Positions 7,258 to 15,734 of a stretch of 64,000 bases of DNA are shown here, in pieces. The stretch is from contig NZ_STGM01000003.1 in the NCBI RefSeq assembly GCF_004854025.1, forward strand, positions 372,001-436,000, written 5' to 3'. The notes below the pieces were generated by a model. That model was given only the letters and a program-made list of their open reading frames with translations, was not told the DNA's origin and did not search any database. Source of the DNA: Microbacterium hydrothermale (GTDB taxonomy: Bacteria > Actinomycetota > Actinomycetes > Actinomycetales > Microbacteriaceae). The position numbers were made by a program, and so were the translations under genes. Each line of letters begins with the position of its first letter. Position 1 is the first letter of the stretch.

Positions 7258-9066
7258 TCAGCGGTCAGCGAGCTCGGCGTCGTCGACGAGGTCGCGGATG
7301 ACGAGGGCGGCGTTGATGAGGGCGAGGTGGCTGAGGGCCTGCGGGAGATTGCCCCAGAAGGCCCCGTCGGATTCGGCGATCATCTCCGAGTAGATCCCGA
7401 CGTCGTTGCCCTGGGCGACGAGCGCGTCCATCGCCTCGAGGGCCTCCGCGTGACGTCCCACGCACGCGAGCGCCGTCGCGCGCCAGAACGCACAGGCGAC
7501 GAAAGTCTGCTCCTCCTGGTCCATCCCGGTGTACCGGTAGACGAGGTGGTTCTCCGTGGTGAGGCGCTCGGTGATGGCATCCAGGGTCTTCGACATCCGC
7601 TCGCCGCGGTCGAACCCCGTGGGCGCGTGCAGCAGTACGGAGGCGTCGAGGTCGTCGGTTCCGGGGGCGAGGGTGTAGGCCTGCAGCGTCTCCGACCAGC
7701 AGCGCTCCTCGACCCAGCGGTGGATGCGATCGCGCTCGGCCCGCCAGCGGTCGCCGTTGTCGGGGATGTGCCCGCCCTCTGCCAGCCACTGGGCGTCGTC
7801 GAGGGCCTTCCAGCACCCCATCTTCGACGAGGTGTAGTGGCGCAGCTCGGGCAGTTCCCACATGCCCGAGTCCTCGCGGCGCCAGAGGTCGCACGTGCGG
7901 TCGGCCACGTCGGCCAGCAGCCGTCCGGTCTGGATGTCGAGGCGGTTGCCGGCTTCGACGTAGGTGCGGCACAGCGCGATGAGGTCGCCGTAGACGCCGA
8001 GCTGCAGCTGACCCTGCGCGGGGTTGCCGGTGACGACCGGCTGATTGCCGTTCCAGCCGGGCACCTGGTGCTTCTCGAGGCCGATCTCGGCGTCGCCGTC
8101 GAGGGTGTACATCACCTGCACCTCGGGGCCGTTCTTGCGGATCGTGCGCAGCAGCCACGAGATCGCGGCGTGCGTCTCCTCGCGCAGGCCGAAGCCCACC
8201 CAGGCGTGCGCCGTGTAGGCGAGATCGCGCACCCAGGCGAAGCGGTAGTCCCAGTTCTTGCCCCCGCGGGGGTTCTCGGGCAGCGACGTGGTCGCGGCGG
8301 CCGCGATGGCGCCGGTGGGACTGAACAGCAGGAGTTTCAGGGCCAGGGCGCTGCGCTGCACGTCGTCGGCCCACGGACCCTCGTACGAGAACTCGTCGGA
8401 CCACATCTCCCAACCGCCGATCGTGCGGTCGATGCCGCGGTCGACGTTCTTCGCGTCGGGGATGCGCAGGGGCTCGCCCTCGGTCGCGGCGACGACGAGC
8501 AGGTGCCGCGACCCCTTCGTCGTCGTGAAGCTCCCCTCGATGCTCTCGTTACCGGCATCCGGATCGCCGTGGAGTCCGTGCTCGTGCCCCGTCACCGCGA
8601 GGGAGACGTGCCCGATGCGCATGATCGAGAACCCGTCGATGCGCTCGGTCCAGGGGGCCGCGGAGCGCAGCATGGTCCCGGGCTGCACGCACCACGAGAA
8701 CTCGACCTCGCCCTTCACGCCGTCGACGCGGCGGGCGAGCTCGGCCCAGGGCAGTCGACCGGCGATACCCGTGACCATCGCGTCGGTGACCGTCGCGACG
8801 CCCGTCGCGGTGGTGAAGGTCGTCTCGAGCACGTTGGTGTGCGGGATGTAGCGACGAGTGACCTCGTACTCCCCCGCCGGTGCGAGTCCGATGCATCCGC
8901 CGGCGCCCTCGTCGACGAGACGGGCGAACACCGGCCGCGAGTGGATGTTCGGCAGCGGCAGCCAGTCGACCGAACCGTCCAACCCGATCAGCGCGACCGT
9001 GCGGCCGTCGCCGATCGCGGCGTAGTCGCGGAGGGGCCGGGAGGGGGCGGGCGGTGTCAGGGGCAC
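7258..9066 (-). CDS. Glycoside hydrolase family 15 protein (glucoamylase/trehalase-like)
   Basis: Cytoplasmic GH15 enzyme of 602 residues, the usual length for the bacterial group that includes mycobacterial and actinobacterial trehalases and glucodextranase-like enzymes. The N-terminal domain starts with SRPLRDYAAIGDGRTVALIGLDGSVDWLPLPN, a hallmark of this group. The (alpha/alpha)6 barrel includes GGKNWDYRFAWVRDLAYTAHAWV and the C-terminal EEQTFVACAFWRATAL segment that carries the catalytic base Glu. No signal peptide is seen, so an intracellular substrate such as trehalose is inferred. The GTG at 9066 is chosen because family homology begins just after it and GTGAGG lies upstream, although the spacing is short. 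It is 53 bases upstream of the SDR gene on the same strand. Confidence 0.9.
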   Translation of the reverse strand: MPLTPPAPSRPLRDYAAIGDGRTVALIGLDGSVDWLPLPNIHSRPVFARLVDEGAGGCIGLAPAGEYEVTRRYIPHTNVLETTFTTATGVATVTDAMVTGIAGRLPWAELARRVDGVKGEVEFSWCVQPGTMLRSAAPWTERIDGFSIMRIGHVSLAVTGHEHGLHGDPDAGNESIEGSFTTTKGSRHLLVVAATEGEPLRIPDAKNVDRGIDRTIGGWEMWSDEFSYEGPWADDVQRSALALKLLLFSPTGAIAAAATTSLPENPRGGKNWDYRFAWVRDLAYTAHAWVGFGLREETHAAISWLLRTIRKNGPEVQVMYTLDGDAEIGLEKHQVPGWNGNQPVVTGNPAQGQLQLGVYGDLIALCRTYVEAGNRLDIQTGRLLADVADRTCDLWRREDSGMWELPELRHYTSSKMGCWKALDDAQWLAEGGHIPDNGDRWRAERDRIHRWVEERCWSETLQAYTLAPGTDDLDASVLLHAPTGFDRGERMSKTLDAITERLTTENHLVYRYTGMDQEEQTFVACAFWRATALACVGRHAEALEAMDALVAQGNDVGIYSEMIAESDGAFWGNLPQALSHLALINAALVIRDLVDDAELADR

Positions 9067-9235
9067 GAGCCTCACGCTATGAAAGGCCGCCCCGAGCCTC
9101 CCCCGGGGTTGTCGTCCGCGTCCGGAGCGGCTACGGATCGGCCGGTTACCTCTCCACCGACGCCCTCGCAACCCCCGCCGCGCGTGAGAGGACCCCGCCT
9201 AACGTCGCTATCGACCGTGAGCGAAAGGAACGCGC

Positions 9236-9796
9236 ATGTCCACCACCACGAAGGACGCCCCCACCAAGAACCGCCGCCGCCCCGCGCGCGGAGGCAGCGG
9301 TCCCGAGACCACCGACGAGCAGAACGCCGAGAAGGGCTTCCAGGCGTCGGAGCAGCTGACCGACGCGCTGCAGGCCGTGCTGGTCGACCTCATCGAGCTG
9401 TCGATCCAGGGCAAGCAGGCGCACTGGAACGTCGTCGGCAAGAACTTCCGCGACACGCACCTGCAGCTCGACGAGATCATCGACGCCGCCCGCGAATTCG
9501 GTGACGAGATCGCCGAGCGCATGCGCTCGCTGCACGCCCTGCCCGACGGCCGCAGCGACACCGTCGCCGAGACCACCACCCTGCCCGAGTTCCCGCAGGG
9601 CGAGGTCGACACGGCCGAGGTCATCGACCTCATCACCGAGCGTCTCGACGCCGTGGTCGGCACCGTCCGCGACGTGCACGACGACGTCGACGACGAGGAC
9701 CCCACGAGCGCCGACATCCTGCACGGCGTGCTCGAGCGCCTCGAGCAGCTCTCGTGGATGGTCAGCGCCGAGAACCGCGTCGCCCGCAAGTCCTGA
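9236..9796 (+). CDS. dps: Dps-family DNA-binding ferritin-like protein
   Basis: Ferritin-like protein of 186 residues that oxidises and stores iron and protects DNA in starved cells as a dodecamer. The intersubunit ferroxidase site is recognisable: His in GKQAHWNVVGKNFRDTHLQLD and Asp/Glu in DEIIDAAREFGDEIAERM. The N-terminal 30 residues are rich in Lys and Arg (KNRRRPARGG) and disordered, like the DNA-binding tails of other actinobacterial Dps proteins. AAAGGA lies 6 bases before the ATG; TAACGT at about 9199 is a possible -10. It is divergent from the GH15-SDR pair and followed by a clear terminator. Confidence 0.93.
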   Translation: MSTTTKDAPTKNRRRPARGGSGPETTDEQNAEKGFQASEQLTDALQAVLVDLIELSIQGKQAHWNVVGKNFRDTHLQLDEIIDAAREFGDEIAERMRSLHALPDGRSDTVAETTTLPEFPQGEVDTAEVIDLITERLDAVVGTVRDVHDDVDDEDPTSADILHGVLERLEQLSWMVSAENRVARKS

Positions 9797-9812
9797 GAGA
9801 CGACGAACACAC

Positions 9813-9844
9813 CGGATGCCGGGGCCTCAGGGCCTCGGCATCCG
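9813..9844 (+). terminator. Terminator after dps
   Basis: CGGATGCCG (9813-9821) pairs with CGGCATCCG (9836-9844), with a 14-base loop, just after the dps stop. The GGATGCC/GGCATCC arm pair recurs in terminators throughout this window. Confidence 0.7.
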
Positions 9845-9897
9845 TCGTTCGTGCCGGGTCCGGGCGCCGCGCCGCTGGTCGGCGCGGACGCGCGCCG

Positions 9898-10377
9898 TCA
9901 GCCGCGCGCGATCAGCAGCGGCGGCTGCGGCCCCTCGAGTCGTGCGAGCGACGCCTTCATCTCGACGATGCTGTCGTTCATCCCGGCGATCTTCGCGGTG
10001 ATGTCGAGGATGTTGGCATCGATCTTGAGGAGCCGGTCGTCGATCTGCCGTTCGCGCGCGTCGATGCGGGCCATGCGCTCGTCGAACCGGGCGTCCGCAC
10101 GATCCATGCGGGCGTCGGCGCGTTCCATGCGGGACTCGAGACGGTCGAACCGGTGGTCGATCTGCTCGAACCGCTGGTCGACCTGCTCGAACCGCCGGTC
10201 GACCTGCGCGAACCGCTGATCGACCTGCGCGAACCGCTGATCGACCTGCGCGAAGTTGCGATCGGTGCGACGCTCGACCCGGTCGAGCATCCACTTCATG
10301 CCCCCGAGGATCGCCGCCGAGAACGTGAGGAAGAAGGCGGCGAGGGCGACGAACATCTGCGCGGTGTCGAGGGTCAT
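9898..10377 (-). CDS. Membrane-anchored heptad-repeat coiled-coil protein
   Basis: A 159-residue protein of unknown function. A single N-terminal transmembrane helix (about residues 8-26, MFVALAAFFLTFSAAILGGM) is followed by an unbroken coiled coil of about 110 residues. Its core is a run of near-identical heptads, F-A/E-Q-V/I-D-Q/R-R, repeated five to six times, then looser heptads (RMERADA, RMDRADA, RFDERMA). It most likely forms long parallel oligomers tethered to the membrane. ATG 10377 has AAGGA about 8 bases upstream; the longer frame adds 11 residues without hydrophobicity. It could be a structural or stress protein or a phage-tail-like rod, but nothing phage-like is nearby. Confidence 0.75.
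   Translation of the reverse strand: MTLDTAQMFVALAAFFLTFSAAILGGMKWMLDRVERRTDRNFAQVDQRFAQVDQRFAQVDRRFEQVDQRFEQIDHRFDRLESRMERADARMDRADARFDERMARIDARERQIDDRLLKIDANILDITAKIAGMNDSIVEMKASLARLEGPQPPLLIARG
10147..10251 (-). repeat. Five tandem 21-bp repeats inside the coiled-coil gene
   Basis: Five head-to-tail 21-bp units begin with GAACCG and end with CTGCGC or CTGCTC. The last two are identical. Each unit encodes exactly one heptad, so copy-number changes would keep the reading frame and lengthen or shorten the coiled coil by whole heptads. Confidence 0.85.
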
Positions 10378-10433
10378 GGGCCGTCCTTCCTGTTCGCGGG
10401 GTGGGTCCAATTTACGACACCGCCAAGCGGGAG

Positions 10434-10451
10434 TCGCATGCCTACATGCGA
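10434..10451. promoter_or_regulatory. 18-bp palindrome upstream of the coiled-coil gene
   Basis: TCGCATG-CCTA-CATGCGA is a perfect inverted repeat with a 4-base centre. It lies 57 bases upstream of the coiled-coil gene start, near where a -35 region would fall if TAAATT (complement of 10411-10416 region) is the -10. It is an operator candidate; the binding protein is unknown. Confidence 0.4.
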
Positions 10452-10493
10452 TCGGTGGAGAACTTCACCCTCCGTGCGGCGGGGGAGAACCCG

Positions 10494-13085
10494 TCAGAGC
10501 CGCAGCACCTCGGTGACCCGCACGATCGCGGTGCCCTCCTCTTCCGAAGCGGCGAGATCGACCTCGGCGCGGATGCGCCAGTCGTGGTCGCCCGCGGGGT
10601 CGTCGATGGTCTGCTCGACGCGCCACACGCCGTCGGCGGCGGCCGACTCGTCGATGTCGACGTAGGCCGACGACCGCGCGGCGCCGTCCGTGCCGATCGC
10701 GTCGTGCTCGTCGAAGTAGCGGTCGAGAGCGTCCGGCCAGTCGGCATCCGGATCCAGTTCGACGAGATCCTCGTCGCGCTGCAGCGCGGCGAGCTGCACG
10801 CGCCGGAACATCTCGTTGCGCACGAGCACGACGAACGCGCGCCGGTTGGTCAGGATCGACGGCGGCGCGGGCGGCACCACGGGGGCGGACGGATCCTCCG
10901 CCGGGTTGATCAGCTGCTCCCACTCGTCGACGAGGCTCGAGTCGACCTGCCGCACGAGCTCGCCGAGCCAGGCGATGAGGTCGAGCAGATCGGGGGTCTG
11001 CGCGTCGACCGGCACGGTCTGGCGGATCGCCCGATAGGCGTCGCTGAGGTAGCGCAGCACGAGACCCTCGCTGCGGGCGAGCTGATACAGCGAGACGTAC
11101 TCGCCGAACGAGCAGGCTCGCTCGAACATGTCGCGGACGACCGACTTGGGCGACAGCTCGAAGTCGCGGATCCACGGCTGACTCGACGCGAACACCTCGT
11201 AGGCCTGCGCGAGCAGATCGTCGAGGGGCTTGGGCCACGTGATCTCCTCGAGCAGCTCCATGCGCTCGTCGTACTCGATGCCCTCGCGCTTCATCGCCGC
11301 CACGGCCTCGCCGCGCGCGCGGAACTGCTGCTGCGACAGGATCGGCCGCGGGTCGTCGAGGGTCGCCTCGATGACGCTGACGACGTCGAGCGCGTAGTGC
11401 CCCGTGCCGACCGACGACGCCGGGGGCGCGGCATCCGGCCCCCTGCCGAGTTCGACGTCGGGGTCGAGCATCTCGATCGCGGCGAGCGCGAACGGCGACA
11501 GCGGCTGGTTGAGGGCGAAGTTCGGCTGCAGGTCGACGGTGAGCCGAATGCGCGAGTCGCCAGGATCTGTCGCCTCGGCACCACCGGAAGCGACAAGATC
11601 TGGCGACTCACGCGGGGGGACGACCTCGACCACTCCGGCCTGCACCAGGGTGCGGAAGATCGCGATCGCGCGGCGGGCGAGCTCGTACTGGCGGGCGCGG
11701 GGCTCGTGGTTGTCGAACACGAGCGAGCGGACGTTGCCGAAGACGTCGCCGCCGCGCGCGATGACATTGATGAGCATCGCCGCGCTCAGCTTCATCTGCG
11801 GCACGAGCGGCTCGGGCTCGGCCGCGACCAGGCGGTCGTAGCTCTGCTCCGTCCAGTTGACGAAGCCCTGCGGCGCCTTCTTGCGCACGATCTTCTTCTG
11901 CTTCTTGAGGTCGTCGCCGGCCTTCGCGATCTGCGCGGCGTTCTCGATCTCGTGATCGGGCGCCATCACGACCACGGTCCCCGCGGTGTCGTAGCCGGCG
12001 CGGCCCGCACGTCCCGCGATCTGGTGGAACTCGCGCGCCGAGAGCTGGCGCATGCGCGTGCCGTCGTACTTGGTGAGCGCCGTCATGAGCACGGTGCGGA
12101 TCGGCACGTTGATGCCGACGCCGAGGGTGTCGGTTCCGCAGATGACACGCAGCAGTCCCCGCTGCGCGAGCGTCTCGACCAGGCGCCGGTAGCGCGGCAG
12201 CATCCCGGCGTGGTGCACGCCGATGCCCGCGCGCACGTAACGCGACAGCGTCTTGCCGAAACCGGTGGTGAAGCGGAACCCGCCGATGGCCTCGGCGATC
12301 TCGTCGCGCTGCTCGCGCCCGATGATGCGGATCGACGACAGCGCCTGCGCGCGCTCCATCGCGGCGGCCTGCGAGAAGTGCACGACGTAGACGGGCGCCT
12401 GCTTCGTGTCGAGCAGCTCCTGCACCGTCTCGTGCACGGGCGTGCGGGCGTACTCGAAGTGCAGCGGCACGGGACGCTCGACGCCGGTGACCCGCGCGGT
12501 GGGCCGACCGGTGCGGCGCGAGAGGTCATCGGCGATGTCGTCGACGTCGCCCAGGGTCGCCGACATGAGGATGAACTGCGCGCGGTTCAGCAGCAGCAAC
12601 GGCACCTGCCACGCCCAGCCGCGATCGGCCTCGCCGTAGTAGTGGAACTCGTCCATGACGACCTGGTCCACGTCCGCGTCGGCCCCCTGTCGCAGGGCGA
12701 GGTTCGCGAGGATCTCGGCGGTGCAGCAGATGATCGGGGCATCGGAGTTGACCGAGGAGTCGCCCGTGACCATCCCGACGTTCTCGGCGCCGAAGATGTC
12801 GACGAGGGCGAAGAACTTCTCGCTCACGAGCGCCTTGATGGGTGCCGTGTAGTAGGTGCGGCCACCCCGGGAGAGGGATGCCGCGTGCGCGGCGATCGCG
12901 ACGAGCGACTTGCCCGTACCGGTGGGGGTGGACAGGATGACGTTCGCCCCCGACACGATCTCGATGACCGCCTCGTCCTGCGCGGGGTAGAGCGTCAGCC
13001 CGCGCGAGGCGGCCCACTCCACGAAGCCCAGGTAGGCGGCATCCGGGTCGACGCCGGCGGGGACGTGCTCGAGGAGGGGGATCAC
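10494..13085 (-). CDS. DEAD/DEAH-box RNA helicase, DUF3516 type
   Basis: Superfamily 2 helicase of 863 residues, like the Ski2/Mtr4-type helicases of actinobacteria with a C-terminal DUF3516. Motif I is STPTGTGKS, motif II is MDEFHYYGE (DEFH instead of DEAD/DEVH), motif III is LMSATLGD, and the C-terminal RecA domain holds VHHAGMLPRYRR and QIAGRAGRAGYD. The remaining ~400 residues are the DUF3516 region. A REP-like palindrome is embedded in frame at 11554-11609 and encodes about 18 extra residues in a linker before the segment IRLTVDLQPNFALNQPLSPFALAA. RNA processing or degradation is inferred from relatives. ATG 13085 follows family homology closely. Confidence 0.92.
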   Translation of the reverse strand: MIPLLEHVPAGVDPDAAYLGFVEWAASRGLTLYPAQDEAVIEIVSGANVILSTPTGTGKSLVAIAAHAASLSRGGRTYYTAPIKALVSEKFFALVDIFGAENVGMVTGDSSVNSDAPIICCTAEILANLALRQGADADVDQVVMDEFHYYGEADRGWAWQVPLLLLNRAQFILMSATLGDVDDIADDLSRRTGRPTARVTGVERPVPLHFEYARTPVHETVQELLDTKQAPVYVVHFSQAAAMERAQALSSIRIIGREQRDEIAEAIGGFRFTTGFGKTLSRYVRAGIGVHHAGMLPRYRRLVETLAQRGLLRVICGTDTLGVGINVPIRTVLMTALTKYDGTRMRQLSAREFHQIAGRAGRAGYDTAGTVVVMAPDHEIENAAQIAKAGDDLKKQKKIVRKKAPQGFVNWTEQSYDRLVAAEPEPLVPQMKLSAAMLINVIARGGDVFGNVRSLVFDNHEPRARQYELARRAIAIFRTLVQAGVVEVVPPRESPDLVASGGAEATDPGDSRIRLTVDLQPNFALNQPLSPFALAAIEMLDPDVELGRGPDAAPPASSVGTGHYALDVVSVIEATLDDPRPILSQQQFRARGEAVAAMKREGIEYDERMELLEEITWPKPLDDLLAQAYEVFASSQPWIRDFELSPKSVVRDMFERACSFGEYVSLYQLARSEGLVLRYLSDAYRAIRQTVPVDAQTPDLLDLIAWLGELVRQVDSSLVDEWEQLINPAEDPSAPVVPPAPPSILTNRRAFVVLVRNEMFRRVQLAALQRDEDLVELDPDADWPDALDRYFDEHDAIGTDGAARSSAYVDIDESAAADGVWRVEQTIDDPAGDHDWRIRAEVDLAASEEEGTAIVRVTEVLRL
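11554..11609. repeat. REP-like palindromic element inside the helicase gene
   Basis: GAGTCGCCAGGATCTGTCGC at 11554-11573 is mirrored by GCGACAAGATCTGGCGACTC at 11590-11609, the arms differing only by small indels, with a 16-base centre. The whole 56-bp unit is open in the helicase frame and is translated as a Gly/Ala/Asp-rich linker (SPDLVASGGAEATDPGDSR). Its shape is that of a dispersed imperfect palindrome rather than normal coding sequence. Confidence 0.75.
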
Positions 13086-13213
13086 TCCCCCAGCCTCTCA
13101 TCCGACCGGTCGATCGGCGGAGCGGATGCCGCGGCAGGCGGCGATCGCGACCCGCTCGGCGCCCCGCTGCGAGAGCGTTCCCGCGCGCACCGCGCCCACG
13201 GCCCCGCCCCGCC

Positions 13214-13993
13214 TCAGCCCTTGTCGCTGAAGACGCCGACGTTGTCGCCGTCGTAGACGAACTGCACGCTCGTACCGATCGGGAAGCGCGCGATGAACTC
13301 CGCCGGCATGCCGTCGGCGACGACGAACTGCACGGTCGCGGGAAAGATGCCGGCCCCGCATCCCCCATAGACGAAGTTGCCGCGGAAGCCGTTGCCGCCG
13401 TCCTGCCCGACCTCGTCGGTGTCGAGCAGGTAGAGGCACGGGCTGCGGTTCTCGCTCGCGTCGATCTGCGCCGTGCCGACGAACGCCGTGACGCCGTAGA
13501 AGTCGGCGAACGCCCGCTCGTCGCCCGTGCGCTGCCCGAAGATCGCGGGGGTCTGCGTGCCCGGATCCTCGGTGAGGGTGGCCACCTGCGGCGCTCCCCG
13601 CGACGTCGAGACCGGAACGAAACCCACCCCCGCGGTTGTCGCCGCGCTCGCGACCGCGGCGACCACGGCGAGCGACGCCGCCCAGATCCACAGCGTGCGC
13701 CGCGAGCGCACGAGGGGGGCGCGCTCGCGAGGGCGCGGGGCGTCGTCGTCTTCGTCGTCTTCGTCGTCTTCGCCGTCGGTCTCCGGCGCGACATCGGTTC
13801 GGACGATCGGTGCGAACGGGTCCGCGGCCGGAGGCGCCGGCGGAGCCGACGCGGGGGCCGCTCGCTCGGCGCGCTCGAGTTCTTCAAGGGTCGTCAGCCG
13901 GGCGTAGGCGGCGGGGTCCGTGTCGATGTCGGCGCCGGGACCGTACGCCCGGGCGCGCAGCCGCCGCAGCTCCTCCCGCACGCCATCGTCCAC
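13214..13993 (-). CDS. Membrane-anchored hypothetical protein with acidic linker
   Basis: A 259-residue protein not assigned to a family. The N-terminal ~90 residues are cytoplasmic and hydrophilic and include an Asp/Glu run (GEDDEDDEDDD). One transmembrane helix lies at about residues 103-122 (TLWIWAASLAVVAAVASAATTAG). The extracytoplasmic C-terminal domain has two Cys (SPCLYLLD, GGCGAGIF) that could form a disulphide. It ends at VGVFSDKG. GTG 13993 is the first start, but GTG 13981 has a better-spaced AGGGTGG and may be the true one. It is divergent from the LLM oxidoreductase. Similar membrane proteins with a soluble outer domain are common next to unrelated genes, so context does not help. 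Confidence 0.7.
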   Translation of the reverse strand: MDDGVREELRRLRARAYGPGADIDTDPAAYARLTTLEELERAERAAPASAPPAPPAADPFAPIVRTDVAPETDGEDDEDDEDDDAPRPRERAPLVRSRRTLWIWAASLAVVAAVASAATTAGVGFVPVSTSRGAPQVATLTEDPGTQTPAIFGQRTGDERAFADFYGVTAFVGTAQIDASENRSPCLYLLDTDEVGQDGGNGFRGNFVYGGCGAGIFPATVQFVVADGMPAEFIARFPIGTSVQFVYDGDNVGVFSDKG

Positions 13994-14061
13994 CCTCGAA
14001 ATGCTTCCACACCTCGCGCGCCCGAGGGTCGTCTCCGGTACATGCGCGGGAATAGATCAGG

Positions 14062-15117
14062 ATGCCGCGCGTTGCACCGAGCATGCGCTCCTTCGGCACA
14101 CTCTCCTTCGGCCACTACGGCCCCCTCGGCGGCGGGCACCACCTGTCGGCGGGCGACTCGATGCTCCAGGCGATCGATCTGGCCCAGGGCATGGACGACC
14201 TCGGCGTCAACGGCATCTCGTTCCGCGTGCACCACTTCGCGCGACAGCAGGCAGCCCCCATGCCCCTGCTGGCGGCGATCGCCGCGCGCACCTCGCGCAT
14301 CGAGGTCGGCACCGGCGTCATCGACATGCGCTACGAGAACCCGCTCATGCTCGCCGAGGAGGCGGCATCCGTCGACCTCATCAGCGGGAACCGCCTCGCG
14401 CTCGGCGTCAGCCGCGGCTCACCCGAGACGGTGCAGCGCGGCTACGAGGCGTTCGGCTACACCGGATCGCAGGACGCCCGGGGCGCCGATATCGCCCGCG
14501 AGCACTTCGACCTGTTCCTGCGCGCCATCGAGGGCGAGGGGCTGGCCGAGCGCGACCCGATGAGCCCCTTCGGCGGCGGCACCGGACTCCAGCGCATCGA
14601 GCCGCACTCGCCCGGCCTGAAGAAGCGCATCTGGTGGGGTGCCGGCACGACGGCCACCGCCGAGTGGGCGGGTCGCATCGGCGTCAACCTCATGTCGTCG
14701 ACCCTGCTGACCGAGGCCGACGGCACGCCGTTCGACATCCTGCAGGCCCAGCAGCTCGACGCCTTCCGCGCGGCCTGGCGCGAGGCCGGTCACGCGGGCG
14801 AGCCCCGCACCTCGGTGAGCCGTAGCATCTTCCCCATCGTCACGGCCGAAGACGAGATGTACTTCGGCGGATCCGCGGGCAGCGACCAGATCGGCGTGAT
14901 CGACGGCATGCGGTCCACCTTCGGCAAGACGTACGCGGCACCGCCCGAGGTGCTCGTGGAGCAGCTGCAGAACGACGCCGCCGTCATGAGCGCCGACACG
15001 CTCATGCTGACGATCCCGAGTCAGATGGGCGTGGAGTTCAACCTCCGCCTCGTCGAGAACTTCGCGAAGCACGTCGCCCCCGCCCTCGGCTGGCAGTCGA
15101 CGCTCGCGACGGTCTGA
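14062..15117 (+). CDS. LLM-class flavin-dependent oxidoreductase
   Basis: Luciferase-like monooxygenase of 351 residues, a TIM barrel that uses reduced FMN or F420. Recognisable stretches are FGTLSFGHYGP at the N-terminus, FRVHHFARQQAAPMPLLAAIAARTSRIEVGTGVIDMRYENPLMLAEEAASVDLISGNRLALGVSRGSPE (the typical LLM core), and the C-terminal LMLTIPSQMGVEFNLRLVENFAKHVAP. The substrate is unknown. Neither ATG 14062 nor ATG 14083 has a properly spaced ribosome site; family homology starts at the second (MRSFGTLSFG). It is a single-gene unit ended by a strong terminator. Confidence 0.9.
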   Translation: MPRVAPSMRSFGTLSFGHYGPLGGGHHLSAGDSMLQAIDLAQGMDDLGVNGISFRVHHFARQQAAPMPLLAAIAARTSRIEVGTGVIDMRYENPLMLAEEAASVDLISGNRLALGVSRGSPETVQRGYEAFGYTGSQDARGADIAREHFDLFLRAIEGEGLAERDPMSPFGGGTGLQRIEPHSPGLKKRIWWGAGTTATAEWAGRIGVNLMSSTLLTEADGTPFDILQAQQLDAFRAAWREAGHAGEPRTSVSRSIFPIVTAEDEMYFGGSAGSDQIGVIDGMRSTFGKTYAAPPEVLVEQLQNDAAVMSADTLMLTIPSQMGVEFNLRLVENFAKHVAPALGWQSTLATV

Positions 15118-15124
15118 CGCCCCC

Positions 15125-15168
15125 CGAACGGACCCGGATGCCGCCCCCTCGGCATCCGGGTCCGTTCG
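15125..15168 (+). terminator. Strong terminator after the LLM gene
   Basis: A perfect 19-bp stem runs from 15125-15143 to 15150-15168 (arms begin CGAACGGACCC and end GGGTCCGTTCG) with a 6-base loop, then TCGTTTCG. It sits between convergent genes. Confidence 0.85.
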
Positions 15169-15209
15169 TCGTTTCGTGACGCGAGAGGCGGACGGGTGAC
15201 GTTCGGTGC

Positions 15210-15734
15210 TCAGCGAGCGGGCGGAACGGGCATGGTGCCGTCGAGCGTCCACCCGTTCTCGTCCACCGCGCCCGTGGCATCCGCTGCCGCCGCCTCGGGG
15301 TGGGCGTACAAGAGGCTCACGAGTCCGCGCTCACGCCACATCGTCTGGCGGCTCATCGAGTCCTCGTACATCCAGAACGCTCCTCCACCGGTGCGGCGAC
15401 GCAGCTCGTCGAGCCACGCGGCGTAGGCCGGGTCGGATCCGGATGCCGGCGCGAACGGCCGCGCCAGTTCGATGAACCGATCGGCGAGGGTCTCGACCGT
15501 CCAATCGGTCCGCCCGTCGTGGAACACGTCGTCCCGGCCCGCACTCGAGTACGCGAGGAGGACGTTGCTCTCGCGTGGCACGGAGCCCTCGTCGACCTCG
15601 CCCGGCTCGGGGACGAAAACGCGGCACCGCCAGTGTCCCGTCGCGTAGAGATTCGCGTTGATGCGGATGCCCTGCCACCCCCGCTCGTGCGCACGCGACA
15701 CGGCCGCGACGAGGAGGAACGGCGCCCCGGTCAC
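15210..15734 (-). CDS. Hypothetical protein coupled to a membrane-protein gene
   Basis: A 174-residue soluble protein I do not recognise. It starts MTGAPFLLVAAVSRAHERGWQGIRINANLYATGHWRCRVFVPE, so the N-terminus looks like alternating helix and strand rather than a signal peptide. It contains many Trp and Tyr residues later on (FWMYEDSMSRQTMWRERGLVSLLYAHPE). The GTG start at 15734 overlaps the TGA of the upstream membrane-protein gene (GTGA), so the pair is translationally coupled and probably works together. The longer open frame upstream of the overlap runs antisense-like through the membrane gene and is rejected. No function can be given. Confidence 0.7.
   Translation of the reverse strand: MTGAPFLLVAAVSRAHERGWQGIRINANLYATGHWRCRVFVPEPGEVDEGSVPRESNVLLAYSSAGRDDVFHDGRTDWTVETLADRFIELARPFAPASGSDPAYAAWLDELRRRTGGGAFWMYEDSMSRQTMWRERGLVSLLYAHPEAAAADATGAVDENGWTLDGTMPVPPAR

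Noticed and set aside
10401..13256. A 951-residue plus-strand open frame opposite the helicase
   Set aside because: It is Arg/Val/Asp-rich low-complexity sequence antisense to a helicase with all motifs in place. Long antisense frames are expected at this G+C content.
14062..15117. The LLM gene as a true bacterial luciferase
   Set aside because: No partner subunit or lux genes; the general LLM core fits many flavin or F420 oxidoreductases.
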